Counted from the stretch's first letter, positions 3,539 to 13,034 are shown. The stretch is 15,478 nt of DNA from CAZYPU01 sp049642705 (GCA_049642705.1 JBARPB010000100.1:1-15478), one strand, 5' to 3'. Made by a program: numbers and translations. Notes: generated by a model from the sequence alone, not told the origin.

Positions 3539-4772
3539 AGTTAAAAAACTTACAATCTTCTCCTGGGCGATGTATGATTTTGCCAATACCATATTCGCCA
3601 TGAACGTGATTTCTCTCTACTTTGCCTTGTGGGTCACTGTGGATATGAAGGGAGAGGATATTTTATACAGTTGGGCTCTATCCGGCTCGATGTTATTGGC
3701 GGCCGTCTCTTCCCCGATAATGGGAGCAATTTCAGATCGGCTGGGAAGAAGGATGTCCTTTTTGATGTTCTTCACCGTAATCTGTTGCGCCTTTACTGCG
3801 TTAATAGGACTGGTAAATAAATTAGTTTTAGGCCTTCTATTTTTTGCCATTGCCAATTTTTGCTATCAGATAGCCGCTATATTCTACAATGCCTTGCTTC
3901 CCGAGATAAGCGCCAAAGGCCGGATTGGCCGGGTATCCGGTTACGGCGTAAGTCTGGGATATTGCGGCACGATTGCCGGATTGCTTTTAGTAAGGCCCTT
4001 TGTTTTAAGATATGGGAGGCAGGCGGCATTTATCCCTACGGCGATTTTCTTTCTTTTATTTTCCCTTCCGTGTTTTCTATTTGTGAAAGACCGGCTGGCA
4101 GCGGGAATGGGTAAATTCGAAATTCGAATAGCAGACAGTTGGAGGAGAGTAAAAGAGACGCTAACACATATCAGGGAGTATCCGGGGCTCTTTAATTTTT
4201 TAATCGCTGCATTTATAACCCTTAACGCTATTAATACTATCATGGTATTTATGTCTGTTTATACAAAGAAGGTTATCGGATTTGCAAATTCTGAGATTAT
4301 TACTTTCTACATTGTATCTACCGTATTTGCTATTCTGGCTTCATTTGTAACAGGATTCATCACGGATAGATTTGGCGCAAAGCGGACTTTAAGCGTTGTC
4401 CTGGGGCTATGGTGCATAGGCATCCTTCTGGCGGGCGTGTCTTTTAGTAAAACCCTATTCTGGATTGTAGGGCCATTGGTAGGAATATGTTTAGGCGCAA
4501 CCTGGACAAGCGCGCGGGCATTAGTAGTAGATTTATCACCACCGGAGATGGTGGGAGAGGTCTTTGGCTTTTATGGCTTAATAGGGAAGTCCGCTTCAAT
4601 TATCGGGCCGCTTATCTGGGGAGTTTGTGTCTGGGCATTCGGCTTTTTAGGGATTTTAAGGTACCGGCTGGCCATCCTCAGTTTATTGTTATTTTTAGTA
4701 GCGGGACTTATTATACTTCAGAAGGTTCCAAATAGTAAAGAAAAGACGGATGACGTACAAAATCTTTGCTGA
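3522..4772 (+). CDS. MFS transporter, UMF1 family
   Basis: About 416 aa with some 11-12 hydrophobic segments. The N-terminal WAMYDFANTIFAMNVISLYFALW is the hallmark of the UMF1 (Atg22-like) branch of the major facilitator superfamily. DRLGRRMS after the second segment is the MFS loop 2-3 signature, and FITDRFGAKRT is its second-half counterpart. The substrate is unknown. I chose the ATG at 3522, which overlaps the preceding stop by 17 nt. The frame stays open further upstream, but those residues lie wholly inside the hemolysin III gene and are not UMF1-like. No Shine-Dalgarno is visible, so translational coupling is likely. The 3' end overlaps the next gene by 23 nt. Confidence 0.85.
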   Translation: MYYPHKVKKLTIFSWAMYDFANTIFAMNVISLYFALWVTVDMKGEDILYSWALSGSMLLAAVSSPIMGAISDRLGRRMSFLMFFTVICCAFTALIGLVNKLVLGLLFFAIANFCYQIAAIFYNALLPEISAKGRIGRVSGYGVSLGYCGTIAGLLLVRPFVLRYGRQAAFIPTAIFFLLFSLPCFLFVKDRLAAGMGKFEIRIADSWRRVKETLTHIREYPGLFNFLIAAFITLNAINTIMVFMSVYTKKVIGFANSEIITFYIVSTVFAILASFVTGFITDRFGAKRTLSVVLGLWCIGILLAGVSFSKTLFWIVGPLVGICLGATWTSARALVVDLSPPEMVGEVFGFYGLIGKSASIIGPLIWGVCVWAFGFLGILRYRLAILSLLLFLVAGLIILQKVPNSKEKTDDVQNLC

Positions 4773-5163
4773 TTTAATCACGGTTATACATTTTTTATGG
4801 ATACTCTTTATGCTTTTGGGATTCTTCCTTACTTTAAAAGGTTTCTTTACGCCTCGATTCTTCGATAGATGGTTATTCAGGACACTTCATCTTTGTGGTA
4901 TAATCTATGTCGGGCTTTTGGCTCTTTTGAGAGAATATTGCCCTTTAACCATGCTGGAAAATTATTTGAGGGCAAGATACAATCCTGAAATTGCGTATCC
5001 CGGATCATTCATCGCCCATTATATCGAAGAATTGGTGTATCCGGATGTTAACCCATCGATAATATTAATCCCCACAATATCCATTGCTGTATTTACGATA
5101 ATTGTATTTATAATTAAACCACCGGCGAAGATAAGGCGAATATTTGAACAGAGAGACCTATAA
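4750..5163 (+). CDS. DUF2784 family membrane protein
   Basis: 137 aa with four hydrophobic segments. DUF2784 features are visible: an N-terminal helix with IHFLWILFMLLG (His14), FRTLHLCGIIYVG, then YCPLTMLENYLR at residues 63-74, the family's most recognisable block. No biochemical role is established. It begins inside the transporter gene, and its TAA shares one base with the ATG of the acyl-activating fusion (TAATG). Translation of all three is therefore probably coupled. The context suggests an envelope or lipid role, by inference only. Confidence 0.82.
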   Translation: MTYKIFADLITVIHFLWILFMLLGFFLTLKGFFTPRFFDRWLFRTLHLCGIIYVGLLALLREYCPLTMLENYLRARYNPEIAYPGSFIAHYIEELVYPDVNPSIILIPTISIAVFTIIVFIIKPPAKIRRIFEQRDL

Positions 5164-7886
5164 TGGTTCAAAATCTAAGGGATAGCTTTAAAGAAACCTC
5201 GGTTAAATATGCGAGCCGGATCGCAATCCAATACAAAAAAGACGATAAATGGATTGATATCCCCTACGATAAATTTAGGAATAACATGGAGTCACTGGCT
5301 TCATTTTTATTAGAAGGGGGCATTAAGAAAGATGACAAAATCGCTATTTTACTGGACAACAGATCGGAATGGCCGTTAATCTTTTTCGCTACAGTTTCTA
5401 TCGGGGCAATTTCTATCCCCATCAGTCCCGAATCTATCCGGAGAGAGATTGAAAATATTTTAAAAGATTCCGAATGCAAGATTTTGTTTGTAAATAAAAA
5501 TTCGTTTCTTCTTGAGGAAAATACCTTCGGTAAATACCCGTTTATAAAAAAGATTATTTCTGTGGATTCAGCCGAGTTTACGGATGCAATAAAATCGCAT
5601 AGGGGGCCTGGAGATATCGATATAAAAATTGACGCTTTCGATTTGGCCTGTATTTTGTATACCTCGGGCACTACCGATGCGCCCAAAGGGGTTATGCTCT
5701 CACATAAAAATTTACTTTCGAACTGCGAATCTTTATATGGATTAAACCTGGTTTCGCAGAAAGACAGCGTCATTTCCATCCTCCCCCTGCATCACGCTTT
5801 CCCTCTAACGGTAACCATGATACTTCCGCTTCTCTATGGGGGTAGAATTTTCTATCCCGGTACCATGCGGGGCGAAGATCTCTTAAAGGCAATGCAGGAG
5901 ATTAACCCGACTGTTTTTGTCGCTGTCCCTCAAATTTTTTATTTGCTCTGCCAGAAAAGTGCGGAAAGATTAAAGAAAATACCTTTCCCGTTTAGCTTTT
6001 TATTCAAAATTATAGTAGGATTTCTATATAAACTTAGAGATAAAACAGGGGTTAATTTAACGCGGCTTCTTTTTCGGGGGCTTCACAGGAAGTTTGGAGG
6101 GAGGCTACGCCTATTTGTAAGCGGTGGCGCAAAACTTGACGAAGACGTTGAGAGGACGTTATTTAAATTTGGATTTACAATATTAGACGGTTACGGCCTT
6201 ACCGAGACATCGCCGGTTTTGACTATGAACCCTCTAAAAAAGCCAAAGATTGGTTCGGTGGGATTGCCTATTCCCGGCGTAGAATTAAAGATTAAAGATA
6301 AAGATAAAAGCGGCGTAGGCGAAGTCATCGTGCGCGGCCGGAATGTTATGCAAGGGTATTACCGAAGAGAGGACCTGACCGCGGAGGTTATAAAAGATGG
6401 GTGGTTTCATACAGGAGACCTCGGATATATCGATAAAGACGGCTATTTGTTCTTAACCGGAAGATTAAAAGAAGTGATTGTCTTAAGCTCGGGCTTGAAT
6501 ATATATCCCGAAGAAATAGAGGAAGCGTATTCCAAGCATGCGCCGGTTAAAGAGATGTGCGTATTCGAAGTATCGACCAGGAAGGGCCCGGAGAAGGCAT
6601 TGGTTTTGTGGGCTATTGTCCGGCCCGATCTCGAATTTTTCAGGAAATTCGGCGAAGTAAACCTGGAGAATGTGATTAAGGAAAGGTTGGATAATGTTTC
6701 GAGAACCCTCGCTCCCTATAAAAGAATCATAGGTTTTTCTATAACCCTTGAGAAACTTCCACGCACGCCCCTGGGTAAAATCAAGCGGTTCGCCGTTAAA
6801 GAAATTTATGCGGGCAAGATAATTGAAGAAAAAGAGTCTGTTTCAAAACCAAAGGAATTATCAAAAGAAGATCTGGGGATAATGGAATTGGAATCCGGTA
6901 AGAAAATAATAAGCTATCTTAAAAAACAGACCAAAGTCAAAAAGGCCGTTACCCCAAGTGATTTATTGGAACTTGACCTCGGGATAGATTCTCTGGGCAG
7001 GCTTGAGCTTGGTTCGGGCCTTGAGAAAATATTTAACATAAAAATAAAAGACGAAATTATCGGGAGGGCATTCACTGTTAAAGATTTGATTGCAGGCATT
7101 GAATCGCTTTTAAAAGAAGAAACTCAAGGCTTGCCTACATCTGAAAAAGAGATAACCTCCGGGCCCGGGTACTGGAATAGGCTTTTTCAGGTTTTGCCTG
7201 AGAAAGAAAATCTGGAAAAGATCGATTTAAACCCGGGTTTTGGGGCGTGGCTAGTCGATTTTCTCTTTACAAGCCTACTTTATATATTTTTCAAGATATT
7301 CTATAACTTTAGGGTGGAAGGAAAAGATAATTTTCCAAAGAAGAGCCCCTATATATTGTATGTAAATCATACAAGTTATTTCGACGGGTTTCTTGTCGGC
7401 GCAGCCTTACCTAATTTTCCAAGATTGGATTTATTTTTTGTCGGTTTCAGGCCATATTTAAATGTCCCCGTTACCCGTAACCTTGTCAAAATAGGAAGGG
7501 TCATCCCTCTTGATTTTTCTTCACATCTTTTGGAGGCCCTGAGAAGTTGTTATTATGTTTTAAAAAACGGGAAAAACCTGTGTTTATTTCCGGAGGGCCT
7601 GCGTACCCTCGACGGAAATATAAACGAATTTAAGAAAGGTTTCGGCGTCCTGGCAAAAGAATCAAAAGCAAAAGTTGTGCCGGTTATTTTAGAAGGGTCG
7701 TATCAGGCCTGGCCAAGAACATCTAAATTTCCGAAACGCCATCCGATAAAGGTAAAATTTGGAAAGGTTCTAGAGCCGCAAGCGTTAGAGAGGGAGGGCT
7801 TTAAAATGGGCGCTAAAGACAGTTATGAAGCGATATGCATTGCCGCAAGAGAGGCCTTGCTGAAACTAAAGGCGGGGTCAGAATGA
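5163..7886 (+). CDS. acyl-CoA/acyl-ACP synthetase - acyl carrier - PlsC acyltransferase fusion, 907 aa
   Basis: Three domains. Residues about 1-545 are an AMP-binding enzyme: P-loop TSGTTDAPKG (about 167-176), YGLTETSP (about 343-350), HTGDLGYIDKDGY (Asp about 418), GRLKE, and PRTPLGKIKR with the C-terminal catalytic Lys. Residues about 575-660 are an acyl carrier protein, with LGIDSLG placing the phosphopantetheine Ser at 610. After a hydrophobic stretch (about 695-715) comes a PlsC/LPLAT domain with NHTSYFD (His736, Asp741) and FPEG (809-812). The simplest reading is ATP-dependent activation of a fatty acid, transfer to the built-in carrier, and acylation of a lysophospholipid or glycerol phosphate at the membrane. 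The order is the reverse of E. coli Aas, whose acyltransferase is N-terminal and which has no carrier domain. The lipid acceptor cannot be read from sequence. Confidence 0.92.
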   Translation: MVQNLRDSFKETSVKYASRIAIQYKKDDKWIDIPYDKFRNNMESLASFLLEGGIKKDDKIAILLDNRSEWPLIFFATVSIGAISIPISPESIRREIENILKDSECKILFVNKNSFLLEENTFGKYPFIKKIISVDSAEFTDAIKSHRGPGDIDIKIDAFDLACILYTSGTTDAPKGVMLSHKNLLSNCESLYGLNLVSQKDSVISILPLHHAFPLTVTMILPLLYGGRIFYPGTMRGEDLLKAMQEINPTVFVAVPQIFYLLCQKSAERLKKIPFPFSFLFKIIVGFLYKLRDKTGVNLTRLLFRGLHRKFGGRLRLFVSGGAKLDEDVERTLFKFGFTILDGYGLTETSPVLTMNPLKKPKIGSVGLPIPGVELKIKDKDKSGVGEVIVRGRNVMQGYYRREDLTAEVIKDGWFHTGDLGYIDKDGYLFLTGRLKEVIVLSSGLNIYPEEIEEAYSKHAPVKEMCVFEVSTRKGPEKALVLWAIVRPDLEFFRKFGEVNLENVIKERLDNVSRTLAPYKRIIGFSITLEKLPRTPLGKIKRFAVKEIYAGKIIEEKESVSKPKELSKEDLGIMELESGKKIISYLKKQTKVKKAVTPSDLLELDLGIDSLGRLELGSGLEKIFNIKIKDEIIGRAFTVKDLIAGIESLLKEETQGLPTSEKEITSGPGYWNRLFQVLPEKENLEKIDLNPGFGAWLVDFLFTSLLYIFFKIFYNFRVEGKDNFPKKSPYILYVNHTSYFDGFLVGAALPNFPRLDLFFVGFRPYLNVPVTRNLVKIGRVIPLDFSSHLLEALRSCYYVLKNGKNLCLFPEGLRTLDGNINEFKKGFGVLAKESKAKVVPVILEGSYQAWPRTSKFPKRHPIKVKFGKVLEPQALEREGFKMGAKDSYEAICIAAREALLKLKAGSE

Positions 7887-7916
7887 TGTCTGCGTTTTCT
7901 GCGGCGCCGGTTTCTC

Positions 7917-9842
7917 TTAGCTTCTAAGCTGTTTTTCCGCGTCGATTATGCCGCGGTTTATGAGGCGGGCGGCTTTTTTTACGTTTTCCTTCAGCATCGG
8001 AGAGCATCGGGTATCGAGAATTTCGCGAAGGATCTGAATTGCCATCCGGAAATATCTTATAATTTCCCCTTCGTCCACGTCGCCGTAACTAAGCATTTTA
8101 TCGAACTCCTCGTTGCTCATCCATGCCTCAAGGCAGTGTGAGAGTTCGTAGTAATATATTTTGCTGAGAGGGATTATACGCAGTTTTTTCTCCATTTTCT
8201 GGATGCGCCTTACAACGTCATCAGTGACGTTCTGTAAACCTTTCAGATTTTTCCCGAGAGGCGGCCTTGCCGTGCCGCGGCGCGGCTCGAATACGAGCGC
8301 AAGCGCCAGTATCCCGAGCTCCCTTTCCGAGAGGTGCTCGAGTATCCCCTCCTCATAAAGCTCGGAAAGCGAAAGCTCGTATCCGTAAATCTTGCTTGCG
8401 AAAGCGCCCTTTTCCGTAAGGGCGCCGTCTTTTATGTAGCGCAATTGTTTCAGAATATTGACTTTCGAGCGCAAAAGCCCGAGCGCACTCTCCTGGTATT
8501 TCTTCTTCTCCCGGAAGTAGTGGAAAGAGCGGGGGTAAATGTCGTAAAGCTTCTCACCGTACTTTTCATAGAGATTCAGTATGGTCGCGTAGGAAGCGTT
8601 GAATCTCGAGCGCACCTTCTCCGGCTCGCCGTATATGATCCGCTTAAGCTCCTGGAAGGGAATAAAATGCGGGTTGACGCGGCTATAGACAAAACCCTCC
8701 ACATCTATCCCACGGCGGCCGGCGCGGCCTGCCATCTGGTAGAAATCGCGCGTCCTTAAGTTCGCGTGGAAGCGGCCGTAAAACTTACGAAGTTCGTCGA
8801 AGATAACCGTTCGCGCCGGCATGTTTATCCCGAGCGCGAAGGTCTCTGTCGTAAATATGACCTTTATGAGCCGGCTTGTGAAAAGCCGCTCGACTACCTC
8901 TTTTAAGGTGGGCAGCATCCCGGCGTGGTGGTAGGCGATACCTCTTTCGATAAGCGGAAAAATCATTTGCGCCGTTTTCTCGCCGGCGAGGTCGAACTTT
9001 TCGCAAAGCTCGTTGAAAAGGTCCAGTATCTTTACTTTCTCTTCGGCGTTCAGGAAATCGAATCCCCGTATCTCTTCGGCGAGGTATTCACACCTGCGCC
9101 TTCCGAATGAAAAATATATGCAGGGGAGCCGGTCGTTTTGAAAGAGGTGGTTTATAAGCGTTGTAGGGCGGTTTGGTTTTAAGTGCTCTTTTCTGGGAAA
9201 CCTTCTTCCCTTATAATAATCGAATTTTTTAATCCCGGCTTCAAGGCGGCTCACCTTGTTGAGATTATCGACTATTTCGCCCTGGCACTGGTAAAAGAAG
9301 TGAAGCGGAACGGGCCGTTTTTCCTCTTTTACTATTTTTAAAGGCAGCTTGTGAATAGAGTGTATCCAGTCCGCAAACTCGTCTATATTGGGTATCGTAG
9401 CCGATAGCGCAAGCATCTTCATGTGCTTCGGTAAAAATATCAGGGACTCCTCCCACACGGTGCCGCGCTCGTAATCGTCGAGATAGTGAATCTCGTCGAA
9501 GATTATCCACGAATATTCCTCGAGGCCGGCTGATTCCTCAAGGACCTGGTTCCTGAATATCTCGGTTGTCATTATGAGGATAGGCGCGTGGGGGTTTATG
9601 CTTACGTCACCGGTAAGTATGCCGATTTTTCCCGGGAAGCCGCTCTGGAATTCGCGGAATTTCTGGTTCGAGAGGGCTTTGATGGGGGCGGTGTAAACGG
9701 CCTTCGTTCCTTTTTCGAGGCAGTCGTTTATCACGTATTCGGCGATAACGGTTTTACCCGCACCCGTGGGAGCCGAGACAATAACGGAATTACCTCCTTT
9801 AATGTAATCTATCGCCTGCTGCTGGAATGGGTCGTATATCAT
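7917..9842 (-). CDS. Ski2/Mtr4-like DExH RNA helicase
   Basis: 641 aa. Superfamily 2 motifs are complete: Q-motif-like DPFQQQAI, motif I APTGAGKT (24-31), Ia TAPIKALSNQK, II DEIH (116-119), III SAT (147-149), IV IYFSFGRR, V TETFALGINMPA, and VI QMAGRAGRRGID (about 369). DEIH and the ALGINMPA/GRAGRRG combination mark the Ski2-like family, which unwinds RNA, and bacterial HelY relatives. After the winged-helix region the C-terminus (DVDEGEIIRYFRMAIQILREIL) resembles a shortened DSHCT-type helical domain, so it is smaller than the roughly 900-1000 aa eukaryotic and actinobacterial forms. Its ATG overlaps the channel gene's TGA (ATGA), so the two are coupled. It converges on the + strand operon with only 30 bp between, where I see no clear terminator. 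Confidence 0.92.
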   Translation of the reverse strand: MIYDPFQQQAIDYIKGGNSVIVSAPTGAGKTVIAEYVINDCLEKGTKAVYTAPIKALSNQKFREFQSGFPGKIGILTGDVSINPHAPILIMTTEIFRNQVLEESAGLEEYSWIIFDEIHYLDDYERGTVWEESLIFLPKHMKMLALSATIPNIDEFADWIHSIHKLPLKIVKEEKRPVPLHFFYQCQGEIVDNLNKVSRLEAGIKKFDYYKGRRFPRKEHLKPNRPTTLINHLFQNDRLPCIYFSFGRRRCEYLAEEIRGFDFLNAEEKVKILDLFNELCEKFDLAGEKTAQMIFPLIERGIAYHHAGMLPTLKEVVERLFTSRLIKVIFTTETFALGINMPARTVIFDELRKFYGRFHANLRTRDFYQMAGRAGRRGIDVEGFVYSRVNPHFIPFQELKRIIYGEPEKVRSRFNASYATILNLYEKYGEKLYDIYPRSFHYFREKKKYQESALGLLRSKVNILKQLRYIKDGALTEKGAFASKIYGYELSLSELYEEGILEHLSERELGILALALVFEPRRGTARPPLGKNLKGLQNVTDDVVRRIQKMEKKLRIIPLSKIYYYELSHCLEAWMSNEEFDKMLSYGDVDEGEIIRYFRMAIQILREILDTRCSPMLKENVKKAARLINRGIIDAEKQLRS

Positions 9843-10894
9843 GCGGGTTTTTCTACATATAGCGTCTGGGTGGGGTAGGCGAATTCGATACCGCGGCTTT
9901 CGAATTCCTTCTTTATGCCGAAATTAATCTCCTGCTGGATATCCATGTATTTATTGTAATCCCTGCTCATGACATAGTAGACGATCTCAATCACGAGGTT
10001 AAAGTCACCGTAGGAGGCGAAGTGCGCGCGGTCAAAGGTCGTATCCTTAACGTTTTTTATCACTTTCTCGATTATGCCGGGTATGGCTTTTAATTTTTCA
10101 AGGGACGTTTGGTAAGTAACGCCGAGTTTGAAAACAACCCTTCTTTTTCCCATTCTTTTGTAGTTGCGAAGCCGGGAGCTCGTGAGGTCGGTGTTGGAGA
10201 ATACCAGCTGCTCTCCGCCGAGTGAGCGCACACGCGTGGTCTTTATGCCGATATGCTCAATAGTCCCCAGGTAATCTCCTATTATGATGAAATCGCCCAC
10301 TTCAAACGGCTTGTCAAAAAGAATCGCGAAATAGCTGAATAAATCCCCTAAAATCGCCTGGGCTGCCAGAGCCACCGCAATACCCCCGATACCCAAACCG
10401 GCGATAACGGCCGATATTTTGAATCCCAGGTTATCAAGAAAGAAGGTAATCGCTATTCCCCATACGACAATCTTTATTACTTTCAGAATCCCCTTCAGGC
10501 TGCGCTCTGCACTTACGTCTTTGCCCTTCGTCTCCCAGTAAAACGTAAAACCGTGGCCCATAACGGCTACGGCTAAACGCGCCGCCGATACCGTGAGAAC
10601 CGCCATTATCGCAATATCGATGATCTTTTTAAGAAGGGGGTCCATTGTTAAGGTATTTACGCTCAGGTAAATAACCCCGAAATACGCCAGGGGCAGGCCT
10701 ATCCTTTGAGCAATCCTGACCAGAAAGTCATCCAGGGTGGTAGTGGTCTTCTCCGCCCATTTTTTGAGGCGCCTCAGAATAACATGCTGCAATATTTTAA
10801 CAAGAATAAAACCCGCTATGATTATAGAAATACATATCAGATAATCCAGAACGCGGTTATTCAGAAATTCTTGCTCTATAATAACCTCAATCAT
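9839..10894 (-). CDS. MscS-family small-conductance mechanosensitive channel
   Basis: 351 aa. There are about five membrane helices: one near residues 17-36, a pair around 65-115 and more toward 140-190. The last is the Gly/Ala-rich pore helix AGLGIGGIAVALAAQAILGDL (begins about residue 163). It is followed by FDKPFEVGDFI, the MscS beta-domain signature, and VFSNTDLTSSRLRNY. This resembles the medium-size, YnaI-like branch more than the 286-aa E. coli MscS. Its role is release of solutes during hypo-osmotic shock. The start has a good site (AGAGGAGG, five bases before ATG). It lies 30 nt after porB and overlaps the helicase start by 4 nt. Confidence 0.93.
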   Translation of the reverse strand: MIEVIIEQEFLNNRVLDYLICISIIIAGFILVKILQHVILRRLKKWAEKTTTTLDDFLVRIAQRIGLPLAYFGVIYLSVNTLTMDPLLKKIIDIAIMAVLTVSAARLAVAVMGHGFTFYWETKGKDVSAERSLKGILKVIKIVVWGIAITFFLDNLGFKISAVIAGLGIGGIAVALAAQAILGDLFSYFAILFDKPFEVGDFIIIGDYLGTIEHIGIKTTRVRSLGGEQLVFSNTDLTSSRLRNYKRMGKRRVVFKLGVTYQTSLEKLKAIPGIIEKVIKNVKDTTFDRAHFASYGDFNLVIEIVYYVMSRDYNKYMDIQQEINFGIKKEFESRGIEFAYPTQTLYVEKPA

Positions 10895-10924
10895 TTTGTC
10901 CTCCTCTGGGCAAAGATTTTTTAT

Positions 10925-11851
10925 TTAGGATGTGGCTTGGACGAGTTTCTCGAGGCGTTCCCACTGGGCGTCTGTGTTTCTCTGTATTTCTTCCAAAACA
11001 CGCTTGTTTTCCTCTTTAAAGAGGTGTTTGAAACGGCCTTGGGTCTTTAAAAATTCCATAATGGGTTTTCTTTCCTTGGGCTTGTAGGTAAAACGCCATT
11101 TGCCGTTTTCGACTTCGATGAGCGGCCAGAAGCCCGTTTCCACCGCCAGTTTTGCGATTTTAATCGTATCCTCCTGGGGATAACGCCAGCCCCTATGGCA
11201 GGGCGCAAGCACGTTCAAAAATGCCGGCCCTTCCACGGCGAACGCTTTCTGAGATTTCGTGACGAGGTCGTTCCAGTGTGAGATGCTTCCCTGGGCAGCA
11301 TAGGGTATATTGTGCGCCGCCGCGATGGCGGTAAGGTCCTTCCGAAGCTGCGGCTTTCCGTAGCTTGCCTTGCCGGATGGCGCCGTCGTAGTGGATGCGC
11401 CGCAGGGTGTCGCGCCCGAGCGCTGTACGCCGGTATTTTGGTAGGCCTGGTTGTCGTAACAGACATAGACTAAATTATGGCCTCGTTCAAACACGCCTGA
11501 CATTGACTGCAGGCCTATGTCGTACGAAGCACCATCTCCGCCGAAGGCAATGAATTTTATATCTTTTGTAATTTTTCCTTTTTTCTTTAAAGCGCGGTAG
11601 GCGGTTTCTACTCCACTTATGGTTGCAGCCACGTTCTCAAAAGCATTATGAATGAACGGCACATTCCAGGCCGTGTAAGGATATATGGTGGTGGCTACTT
11701 CAAGACACCCCGTAGCCGCACCCACAACAACGGGCTTATCCGTTCCCATGAGGATCTGTCTTACGGCAATCGAGGCGCCGCATCCGGGACACAGCCTGTG
11801 GCCCGAGGTAAGGCGTTCCGGTATCTTGGATAATTCTTTTATATTAGCCAC
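10925..11851 (-). CDS. porB: pyruvate:ferredoxin oxidoreductase, beta subunit
   Basis: 308 aa, the normal PorB size. It binds thiamine diphosphate and one 4Fe-4S cluster. CPGCG (Cys21, Cys24) and TGCLE (Cys49), with a later Cys in LAPCHRGW, fit the four cluster ligands. GGDGASYDIG and the later NQAYQNTG form the ThDP-Mg motif. YPYTAWNVPFIHNAFEN and VQRSGATPCGA are typical of the pyruvate enzyme rather than 2-oxoglutarate homologues. It works with PorA, PorG and PorD in the cytoplasm to convert pyruvate and CoA to acetyl-CoA, CO2 and reduced ferredoxin. The start codon is GTG, one base after the porA TAA, with GAGG just upstream. Confidence 0.95.
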   Translation of the reverse strand: MANIKELSKIPERLTSGHRLCPGCGASIAVRQILMGTDKPVVVGAATGCLEVATTIYPYTAWNVPFIHNAFENVAATISGVETAYRALKKKGKITKDIKFIAFGGDGASYDIGLQSMSGVFERGHNLVYVCYDNQAYQNTGVQRSGATPCGASTTTAPSGKASYGKPQLRKDLTAIAAAHNIPYAAQGSISHWNDLVTKSQKAFAVEGPAFLNVLAPCHRGWRYPQEDTIKIAKLAVETGFWPLIEVENGKWRFTYKPKERKPIMEFLKTQGRFKHLFKEENKRVLEEIQRNTDAQWERLEKLVQATS

Positions 11852-11852
11852 G

Positions 11853-13034
11853 TTAACCTCTAACTCCTAAATAATTAACTAATGACTTAATCTTTCCCGT
11901 TTTCTTTATATCTTCCAAATCCTTATATACTTTCTTTATGTCTTCCGGGAAGATGTCGCGGCCGCCGAGGCCGAATATATAATCTGTCAAAAGCGGCTTT
12001 TTTTTCGCCTCATACATGGCCGACTTTATTTCGGTAAATAAAGGCCCGCCCTCTGCGCCGAACGAATCGCTCCTATCCAGAATAGCGACTGCCTTCAGAT
12101 TTGAGAGGGCCTTCACTATCCTCTCTTTCGGAAATGGCCTGAAAAATATCGGTTTAAGAAGGCCTACCCTCATTCCGGATTTACGCAATTCGTCAACGAC
12201 AACCTTCGCCGTACCGGCCGTCGAGCTTAATACGACGATTGCCGTCTCGGCGTCGTTTAACCTATACTCTTCTATTAAATCGTGGGAGCGGCCGAATGTT
12301 TTATTGAATTCCGCGAGGACTTCCGGGATAACCCCCAAGGCGTTCTGCATGGCTTCGGCCTGCTGGCGTTTATGCTCAAAATAGTAATCCTGTAAATCCA
12401 GCGGGCCGTAGGTAAGGGGCTTGTCCACGTCGAGAAGCGTCCGCTTGGGCCTGTATTCACCTATAAACTTTTTCACTTCGTCATCGGAAAACACCTCGAC
12501 CCCCTCTACGCCGTGGCTTGTTATAAAGCCGTCCTGGCAGACCATGACCGGAAGGAGTATCTTTTTATGTTCGGCTATCCTCACAGAAGCGATAATATTC
12601 TCGTAGACCTCCTGGGGATTCTCGGAATACATTTGAATCCATCCGGAGTCTCTTGCGCCCATCGAGTCGGAATGGTCGCAGTGTATGTTTATAGGCGCTG
12701 ATAAAGCCCTGTTTACAACCGGCATCACGATGGGAAGGCGGGTAGATGCCGCGATGTAGACTATTTCCCACATGAGGGCGAGGCCGTTGGCGGATGTTGC
12801 GGTCATTGTGCGAGCGCCTGATGCCGCGGAGCCGACGCACGCGCTCATGGCGCTGTGCTCCGACTCGACCGGTATCATTTCCGTCTTTACCCTGCCGTCG
12901 GCTACAAACTGCGAGAAATTCATGACAATCTCGGTCTGCGGCGTTATCGGGTAAGCAGCGACAACGTCCGGCTCTATCTGCCGCATCGCCTCGGCGGCAG
13001 CCTGGTCTCCCATCAACGCGACTACGTTTTTCAT
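11853..13034 (-). CDS. porA: pyruvate:ferredoxin oxidoreductase, alpha subunit
   Basis: 393 aa from the chosen ATG (MKNVVALMGDQAAAEAM), within the usual PorA range. AAYPITPQTEIVM near residue 25 and PVESEHSAMSACVGSAASGARTMTATSANGLALMWE are signature regions of the alpha subunit and help form the ThDP pocket. The C-terminal LDRSDSFGAEGGPLFTEI belongs to the swapped CoA-side domain. An upstream in-frame ATG would add 18 residues lying inside porD and not typical of PorA. The chosen ATG overlaps porD's TGA by 4 nt and has GGAGAAGGG before it. Confidence 0.95.
   Translation of the reverse strand: MKNVVALMGDQAAAEAMRQIEPDVVAAYPITPQTEIVMNFSQFVADGRVKTEMIPVESEHSAMSACVGSAASGARTMTATSANGLALMWEIVYIAASTRLPIVMPVVNRALSAPINIHCDHSDSMGARDSGWIQMYSENPQEVYENIIASVRIAEHKKILLPVMVCQDGFITSHGVEGVEVFSDDEVKKFIGEYRPKRTLLDVDKPLTYGPLDLQDYYFEHKRQQAEAMQNALGVIPEVLAEFNKTFGRSHDLIEEYRLNDAETAIVVLSSTAGTAKVVVDELRKSGMRVGLLKPIFFRPFPKERIVKALSNLKAVAILDRSDSFGAEGGPLFTEIKSAMYEAKKKPLLTDYIFGLGGRDIFPEDIKKVYKDLEDIKKTGKIKSLVNYLGVRG

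Noticed and set aside
7887..7916. Bidirectional terminator between the convergent operons
   Set aside because: No stem followed by a T-run could be drawn in this 30-bp gap; termination must lie within the genes or be Rho-dependent.
8161..9878. Several + strand open frames opposite the helicase (for example 8334-8759)
   Set aside because: Arginine/serine-rich shadows of a gene with complete helicase motifs; no ribosome-binding sites or family features.
11215..12840. Open frames on both strands within porB and porA (including 12016-12384 +)
   Set aside because: They overlap fully conserved Por subunits and show no independent protein features.
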